This document shows, one piece after another, positions 58,551 through 64,000 of a stretch of DNA of 64,000 nt (positions within the stretch are counted from its first letter, which is position 1; every line of letters starts with the position of its first letter). The notes beneath the pieces are model-generated. The model did no database searches. It was given only the letters and a program-made list of their open reading frames with translations, and was not told the DNA's origin. Made by a program: the position numbers and the translations under genes. Source of the stretch: Aquilaria yunnanensis (lineage: Eukaryota > Streptophyta > Magnoliopsida > Malvales > Thymelaeaceae); contig CM077598.1 in assembly GCA_039654915.1 (NCBI GenBank), positions 71,080,041-71,144,040 on the forward strand. The letters run 5' to 3'.

Positions 58551-59695
58551 ACTTCATGATTGGGGAACAATTGTACAGGCAAGGGTATGCAAATCCATTA
58601 CAAAGGTGTATTAGTGAAGAACACATCAAGATAGTCTTCACAAAAGTCCATGAAGGAGCCTGCAGATCTCACATTGGGACTGACGCCCTTGCTGGGGTAC
58701 TATTTCGGCAAGGATATTTTTGGCCTACTTTACAGAAGGTCACAAGGCAGTTTGTCAAAAAATGCGATAACTTCCAGCGATGCGCACCCATTCGAAGAGT
58801 ACCCTCAGAGGCAATGACTTCAGCTGACTATCCTTGCCCCTTTGTTGTTTGGGGTATTGACCTCATTGGTCCTTTCCTGATAGCTCCTGGAGGAGTGAAG
58901 TTCTGTGTAGTTGTAGTAGATTATTTCACCAAGTGGATTTAGGTAGAGGCTCTGGCAACAATTTCAGCAAAGGACATCTAGAAGTTTGTCTGGAACAACA
59001 TCATATGTAGATTTGGTGTGCCAAGAGGGATAGTTGTAGATAATGGTTCCTAATTCATTGATAGAGGATTTCATGAATTTGCAACCAACCTCACAATAAA
59101 ATCACTCTTCGCTCCAGTTGCCCATCCTTAAAATAGTGGACAAGTTGAGGTGCCTAATAGGGCAATAAAAGATGGTCTCAAGAAGAGGTTGAAAGAATCC
59201 AAGGGAGAATGGCCAAGAGAACTCTTGAGTGTACTATGGAGTCATCGAACAACTCCTAGAAGAGTTATTGGTGAAACATCTTTTTCACTCATATTCGGCA
59301 CTCAGGCCATTATCCCTGTCGAAGTTGTACAACTGTCTATCTGAGGACAGGTGTTCAATAAAAAGGGGAACAACCTTGGTTTGAGAACCAATTTTGATAT
59401 GATTGACGAACATAGGGAGATTGCCAAACTTAGAAGAAAAGCTTTTTAGCAAAGGATAGCCATTGCTATGATCATGCATGTCAAACCTAAAGGGATCAAG
59501 AAAGGAGATTTTGTGCTTCGAAAGGATGAAATAGAATCCTAAAGACCATCTCATGTTGTACTTTGGGAAAATTGGGGAGGACTACATTTGGTCCTTGAAG
59601 AAGTTCAGCTAGGAGTCTATAAACTTGGTAATACTGAAGGAGAAGAGTTGAAAAACACAAGACATTCAGACTCTTTGAAAAAATTCTACACTTAG
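58551..59695 (+). pseudogene. Tat B integrase
   Basis: Zinc-binding domain: VHEGACRSHIGTDALAGVLF and KKCDNFQRC (H-H-C-C). Core: WGIDLIGPF (first Asp), GIVVDNGS followed by a stop (second Asp) and SGQVEVPNRAIKDGLKKRL (Glu), with WSHRTTPRRVIGETSFSLIF. C-terminus: GLRTNFDMIDEHREIAKLRR, a GDFVLRK word, YKLGNTEGEELKNTRHSDSL and a TAG at 59693-59695. Stops at 58939, 58979 and 59051 and a frame change near 59560 inactivate it. Spacing and final word match element A. Confidence 0.85.
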
Positions 59696-60149
59696 AATTT
59701 TCCAAGGAAAGAGCCTTATTATGAGAAGCCTCCCTAAAGAAATCAACTGAATGTGCCTAAAGTGTTAGGAAGGAAGCCTACAGAAGGAGGTTAACCAAAA
59801 ATGGTTGATTCTGAAAGTACCTATGTGTTCTTGTACATAGCAACTTTCCTGAAAACATTGCTTGAATTCTATTCTAAACCACTTAGGAAAATACTCATAA
59901 CTCTCCAAAAAGAAAACGCTAAGGTTTGCAATTCTTGATAAAATTTTTTGTCAAGGACAGCTCACAACCAAGAGTACTAAGCATTGCATAACCAAAGATG
60001 GTAAGTTAGCCAAAAAGGGTGAATCTATTGAAAAGCTTTGTGAGTGAGCAACACTTGCCGAAGATCGTGCTAATGATGGACTTAACCAAAATTTGTGAAA
60101 GGAACGATATTCCATTTAAGAAGACAAAATACCAAGTGCAAAAAAAAAA
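59696..60149. other. Spacer between pol and antisense gene of Tat B
   Basis: No reading frame of note; pol and the antisense gene converge here as in element A. Confidence 0.5.
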
Positions 60150-60631
60150 AGTAACAACAAAAAAAGGGCCCAGATGGTTATTTTTCCCATCTTCGGGCTC
60201 CTCGGCATCATCCGCATCATCATCATCAACATCTTTAGTTGAAGGAGGATGCTCTGGAAGGTTGAGGAAATCCTTTTTTTACCATGGCAAGAATGGTCCT
60301 TCGAGTAAATCGAGGGCTCTAAGGAAGGAGACGTCGAGGTCGGGAAATCGTAAGAGGATCTGATGGCGAGCAAGGCAAAAACCATCTTGAAAAGAGGACT
60401 TCATCGCCTCCTTTAACCTAGCCTTCTTGATTTTTAGATGTTCCACCTCTTTCTTCAGTGCCTCTATCTCCTTCCCCACCTTCTTCTTTTTTTTCTTCTG
60501 CTTCTTCAGCTAATCAATCTCGGCAAGAAGCTCAGTATTGATTTCTAATGCCTTAGTGAAATCAGCTATGGTGTCCTCCTTCTTCTTCTGAACCGCCGAA
60601 CTCAGCTCCACCACCTTTACCCCGAGGTTGG
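60150..60631 (-). pseudogene. Antisense extra gene of Tat B, C-terminal fragment
   Basis: On the minus strand the fragment reads as a coiled coil (GKEIEALKKEVEHLKIKKAR), then SSFQDGFCLARHQILLRFPD and LDVSFLRALDLLEGP, close to the C-terminus of the gene in element A (FQDNFCLARYQFLKKYPD). A stop at 60281-60279 is followed in the same frame by LNLPEHPPSTKD and an Asp-rich tail. The N-terminal part is missing because element C starts at 60632. This fixes B as a third carrier of the same antisense gene. Confidence 0.75.
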
Positions 60632-61472
60632 TGATGCCCGTCGGCATCTTCGTTGTACAACATGGTAGCCCTGAAAAGGACTTCTGGTATGGAGATGTTG
60701 GCAGAAGTGACTTCCATCATGAGATTGCCTGAAACACTCAAAAAAATAGGGGTTAAAAGGTCCTCGGAGTGTGTTTCTGGGGGAGGAACCTCCGACGCCC
60801 AAGTCAGTATTTCACAAGTGAAGAGTAGTGAATGGAGAGTAAAGAGTAGAGTTCTCTTGAGAGTTCTGCTTGTTTCCTTACCAAGGTCGTTTCCCCAAGT
60901 ATTCACAAGAGGACATTGGGAGAAGTTCATTTGACACAGCCCTCTTAGATCATGACACATGTTCGGCCAGATGCGGTTTGTACCTTTGGGGATAGTGATC
61001 TTTAGCTGGCTATAAGCCGTTCTGGCCAGAAGTTAGGTCCATGGAAGGCCTATGTGTTAGGGGTGTGTGCGAAGTCTCTGTGTCAGAGGATCCTTAACCA
61101 TTTTTTTTCGTGTTCACAAGACCTCTTCGGGATATGAGAGCTTCTAGCCGAGGTTACTCCAGTCACTCGGAAGGCCCCTCAGCACACAGGATCCCCTTCG
61201 GAGGATGTTTTCCCCTGCCGGGGATGGTGAGTCTACTCCTCCCGAAGTTGGTCAGGTCATCTTACCGATGGTGGTAGTGTACCATGTTCCCGAGGTCAGT
61301 CCTGTTATTCCTCGAGGCTGATGGTGGATTACTGAGGTTAGTGGGTCAAGGACTGCGGACCCTCTTTTTTTGAGGTTGGTGCTTGCATTCTCCGAGGGTG
61401 ATGCTCATTTTTTTTAGGGCAGTGCTTCATCAGAGCTTGGGAGTTTGGAGGGTAATATCCCTTTCGCTATCA
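60632..61472 (-). mobile_element. 3' LTR of Tat element C
   Basis: 841 bp. On the minus strand it starts TGATAGCGAAAG at 61472 and ends GGGCATCA at 60632, with the GC-rich block near 60760 and the AACCTCCGACGCCCAAGT word shared with the other Tat LTRs. A PPT precedes it, so the element continues to the right. Its left neighbour is the antisense gene of B, so C inserted into B. The other end is outside the window and the TSD (GTTGG expected) cannot be checked. Confidence 0.85.
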
Positions 61473-61484
61473 CATGCCCCCCAC
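61473..61484 (-). other. Polypurine tract of Tat element C
   Basis: The minus strand reads GTGGGGGGCATG directly before the LTR start. Confidence 0.8.
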
Positions 61485-61993
61485 AGAAAGCCGAAGTGAT
61501 ATCTTCGGTTATTTGAGCAAATCATGGGAGTTTTCGTGGAAGGTGGTGGTTAATTCAGTTGTCATGATTGAATTTTTAGCCGAGGTTATCTTTTTTGGAG
61601 GGAGTTTCAACAACCTGAGATGCCTCCCCTAACCGACGTAGCTCCTCTAGTACTCAAGCGGCTCTCCCAATTTTTTGGCTGAATTTTCAATGTTCCCGAA
61701 GTTATTTCGTCAGCCCGAGGTGGATATCCCCTTTCTTTGGATGTGTCATTTTTCAGTGAATCATTACGTCTTCTAATAGACAGATGCATCACTTCGAATA
61801 AGCTTGCCTAGGCCTTTGTGCTGTTAGGAGGCATGCCCTCATTTTATGTGTCGGGCGACACGTGTCATGTGGAAATTGGTGGACAATCGTGTCGGTTGTA
61901 CCAACCGCATCTCTTTGCCTTCGAGGGGCAATTATGGCAACGATTCGCGTTCGAGGGGTAATTATGGCGACGATTTGCCTACCCCTTTTGGCC

Positions 61994-62001
61994 TATATAA
62001 T
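61994..62001 (+). promoter_or_regulatory. TATA box of the antisense gene in Tat C
   Basis: TATATAAT, about 315 bp upstream of the ATG at 62311; preceded by GGCGACGATTTGCCTACC and followed by a pyrimidine-rich leader, as in copy A. Confidence 0.6.
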
Positions 62002-62310
62002 CGTTTCTTTCCTCAGAGTTCTCCCTCCTTGCTTTCTTTTGCTTCCATTTTGCTCTCGTTTGCTCTCAAGCTTTCTCCCCTTTTCCTGCGGCAGCACGAG
62101 CAGCGGTGTGATTTTCGGCAAGTTTTCACAACGGTGTTCACAAATCTCAATTTCAGCAAGAGTTTTGGTGGGTTTTCCTTCCTGAAGTCCTTTGATTTTC
62201 TATGTTTCTAGACTACTGTTCCGAAGTTGTCTCCTTCTTCTGAAGTCATTCTTCGACATTGTTTCCTTTTTTGCTTTTTCCCTTTCCAAAGTTAGGTTTC
62301 CCTCTTTCAA

Positions 62311-64000
62311 ATGTCTTCCCCCGTTCCACTCATGTCTGTTCAAACTGTCCTCGAGAGCTGGATTCCTCTTAATTCTCATCCGAGTTGTACAACTTCGGAG
62401 AAGTTAGCGAAGTGGATAACTAAATTATTTCTCCCTTCTTACACAGTTATCAGGCTACCCAAACCTGGCCTGTTCAGTTATATAAATAACTCGGACGAGG
62501 TTACCGTCTTTCAAGCCCAACTGAAGGCTGGACTTCGGTTTCCTCCGCCGAAGATGATTTGCGACTTCTGCTAATTTCATGGCGTAGCCATGAATCAGCT
62601 TCCCCCCAACTCTTACTCCTACTTCAACATTTTCCTTTCCAAGTGTGGGGTTTTCAGGATAGAGCCCCACTTCATCATCTTCATGCAGTACTACAAGCTC
62701 TTTCCGGTTCCAACGGGTGGCTTCTATTTTTTGCTACCTCGGGGATCTGGGAGCAAAAAGTATATGTTCACCTTTGGGACCAAGGACAGCTGGCGAGGGT
62801 GGGAGAAGAAATTCTTCTTCCTAAAAGTGGACGAGGCCTAGTCGTATGTGCCAACCAGGTGGGCCTGGGGGACGATGGAGATGGATGTCGTTGACCTCAG
62901 GAAGCTACTAAGTCCTAAGTTAACGGCGAGGTTTGAGGAGTTCGATGGTCGTGTCTGAGCTGTTGTGAACTGGAACCCCGAGGTCCCTCCAGGCTCTTTG
63001 TACCCCTTTCCCATCAAGTGGAATCTTATGACCGAAGAGGTCCTTCAGGAGTTGGGGGTAATCAAGGTGCACAAAACCGACCTCAACATGTTGAAGCCTG
63101 CTATTGATGGGAAGAAGGCATGGCTGGTGATGCTCCTTCGGGGGGAGCTCACATACGAGGGCCTTGTGGAGAGAAAGTTATGTTCTAGATTTTGTTATAT
63201 GCACTCCTCTGGACTTACACTGATGTCTTTCCTTTTTCAGAGATGGGTGATCAATCCGCTGCTTTCTACAAGTTCCTCTTCCTTGGGCAGGCTGAAAAGA
63301 GGGAGCAACAAAGGAAAAAAGTTGCCCTGAAGAGGAAGAAGACGGCCGGGGGAGGGCCATCTTCGGCGAGGAAGAAGGCCAAGGAGGACCTTCTTCCCCC
63401 CCTCCCGAAGGTGATGTGGAGGTGCACGACCAGAGTTTGGTTTATGTCGACCCATCCTCGGAGTTGGTTGTCAACTCGACTCAACGGAGCACTACTACCG
63501 AGGCCGATGTCTTGGGGACTTCGGCCGGTGCCCCTTCCGCTGAAGAGCTCGAGGAGTGCCGATGAAGGAAGGGCAAGCAAGTCCTCGCCAATGGACAGGA
63601 GGTCAGTGACTCTGAGGAGGATGTCGTCGAAGTTCCTCCAGGTTTGTCCTTTACCCATTTTTCTATAAGTTTGAGATTTTTTGGCATTTTAAATCGTACA
63701 GACGTGTGGCTAAGGGATAATGTGTTGATGGAACTTTGGCATGATTTTGCATAGGAGCAGGCGCCCGCTGCATGGATGGTGGAGCACGCCTAGAAGTGGG
63801 CCCTTCAAGACTCCCACATCTCGAGGGACAAGGTGCCGAATGAGCCTTTATGGACCTTCACGGACGACATGAACCTGTTCTTCGAGGAGAACCAGAAAAT
63901 GGCTCCTCAAATGGCAAAGGGCATCCTTAAAAATGCCACCCTCAAGTCCCTTATTGAGGAGTGCCCAAACGAGAAGGTCCTCACCGCAAGGATGTCCGAG
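62311..64000 (+). pseudogene. Antisense extra gene of Tat C, 5' part
   Basis: The same gene as in element A, cut by the window edge. Exon 1 (62311-63176) contains the GLRFPPPKMICDF, VAMNQLPPNSYSYF, GGFYFLLPRGSGSKKYMFTF and WRGWEKKFFFLKVDEA blocks. Intron 1 (63177-63240; donor GTTATG) and intron 2 (about 63642-63754) occupy the same places as in A. Exon 2 is acidic with a basic RKK patch; exon 3 starts EQAPAAWMVEHA. Defects: stops after CDFC, after VDEA and after DGRV, a frameshift near 63410, a stop at 63793. The ATG at 62332 is an alternative start. Function unknown. Confidence 0.7.
63177..63240 (+). other. Intron 1 of the antisense gene, copy C
   Basis: Starts GAAA|GTTATG and ends CCTTTTTCAG before AGATGGG, the same exon borders as in copy A (35731-35801). 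The donor is weaker than the GTAAGT in A. Confidence 0.6.

Noticed and set aside
1..64000. Search for tRNA, rRNA and snoRNA genes
   Set aside because: No sequence with the A/B box arrangement or rRNA similarity was recognised; the only tRNA-related sequences are primer-binding sites.

Overview
This window is plant nuclear DNA made almost entirely of nested LTR retrotransposons. I found no tRNA or rRNA gene and no convincing host protein gene. The evidence is direct: TG...CA long terminal repeats (LTRs), 5-bp target-site duplications (TSDs), primer-binding sites (PBS), polypurine tracts (PPT), and decayed gag-pol reading frames of Athila, chromovirus, Tat and Copia type. That combination indicates a flowering plant with a repeat-rich genome. 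I cannot name the species.

Layout. 1-~9815: an Athila-type Gypsy element on the minus strand, with gag, leader, PBS and 5' LTR; the left part is cut off. It is interrupted by a Tat-type solo LTR (376-1104), a solo LTR of 'family F' (1870-4353) and a second F LTR (4424-8151) that holds a Copia solo LTR (5057-6473). 9910-20118: chromovirus 'D' on the plus strand, badly decayed, with a 2.9-kb solo LTR of 'family E' in its gag (12557-15474) and a 3' LTR that breaks off. 20119-20990: unassigned. 20991-30486: a Copia element on the plus strand that lacks its 5' LTR; its 3' LTR is split by a 4.1-kb family E solo LTR (25675-29819). 30487-33061: not explained by any element; it holds an unrecognised decayed reading frame, a TAA microsatellite and an iterated motif array ending in a TATA box.

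33062-39301: Tat element 'A' on the minus strand, with 3' LTR, PPT, an antisense extra gene on the plus strand (34899-37416) and integrase/RNase H remnants. 39302-40718: a Copia solo LTR without a TSD, at the junction of two oppositely oriented Tat elements. 40719-60631: Tat element 'B' on the plus strand. Its reverse transcriptase is split by the only complete element here, an 8.54-kb family F chromovirus (41002-49541). Its RNase H/integrase junction is split by a 'family G' solo LTR (51337-58545), which itself contains an F LTR and two Tat solo LTRs. 60632-64000: Tat element 'C' on the minus strand, inserted in the antisense gene of B and running out of the window.

The most notable feature is the antisense gene of the Tat elements. 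It has its own TATA box, GT-AG introns at matching positions in copies A and C, a domain resembling the 'putative gypsy type transposon' family and a coiled-coil C-terminus. Being antisense to the genomic RNA, its introns can survive retrotransposition. Other notable features are hairpins at both ends of the Tat LTRs and a recurring ACCAAG-N4-CTTGGT hairpin in the family E LTRs. Solo LTRs outnumber complete elements about eleven to one. Family letters D-G and copy letters A-C are labels used only in this annotation.
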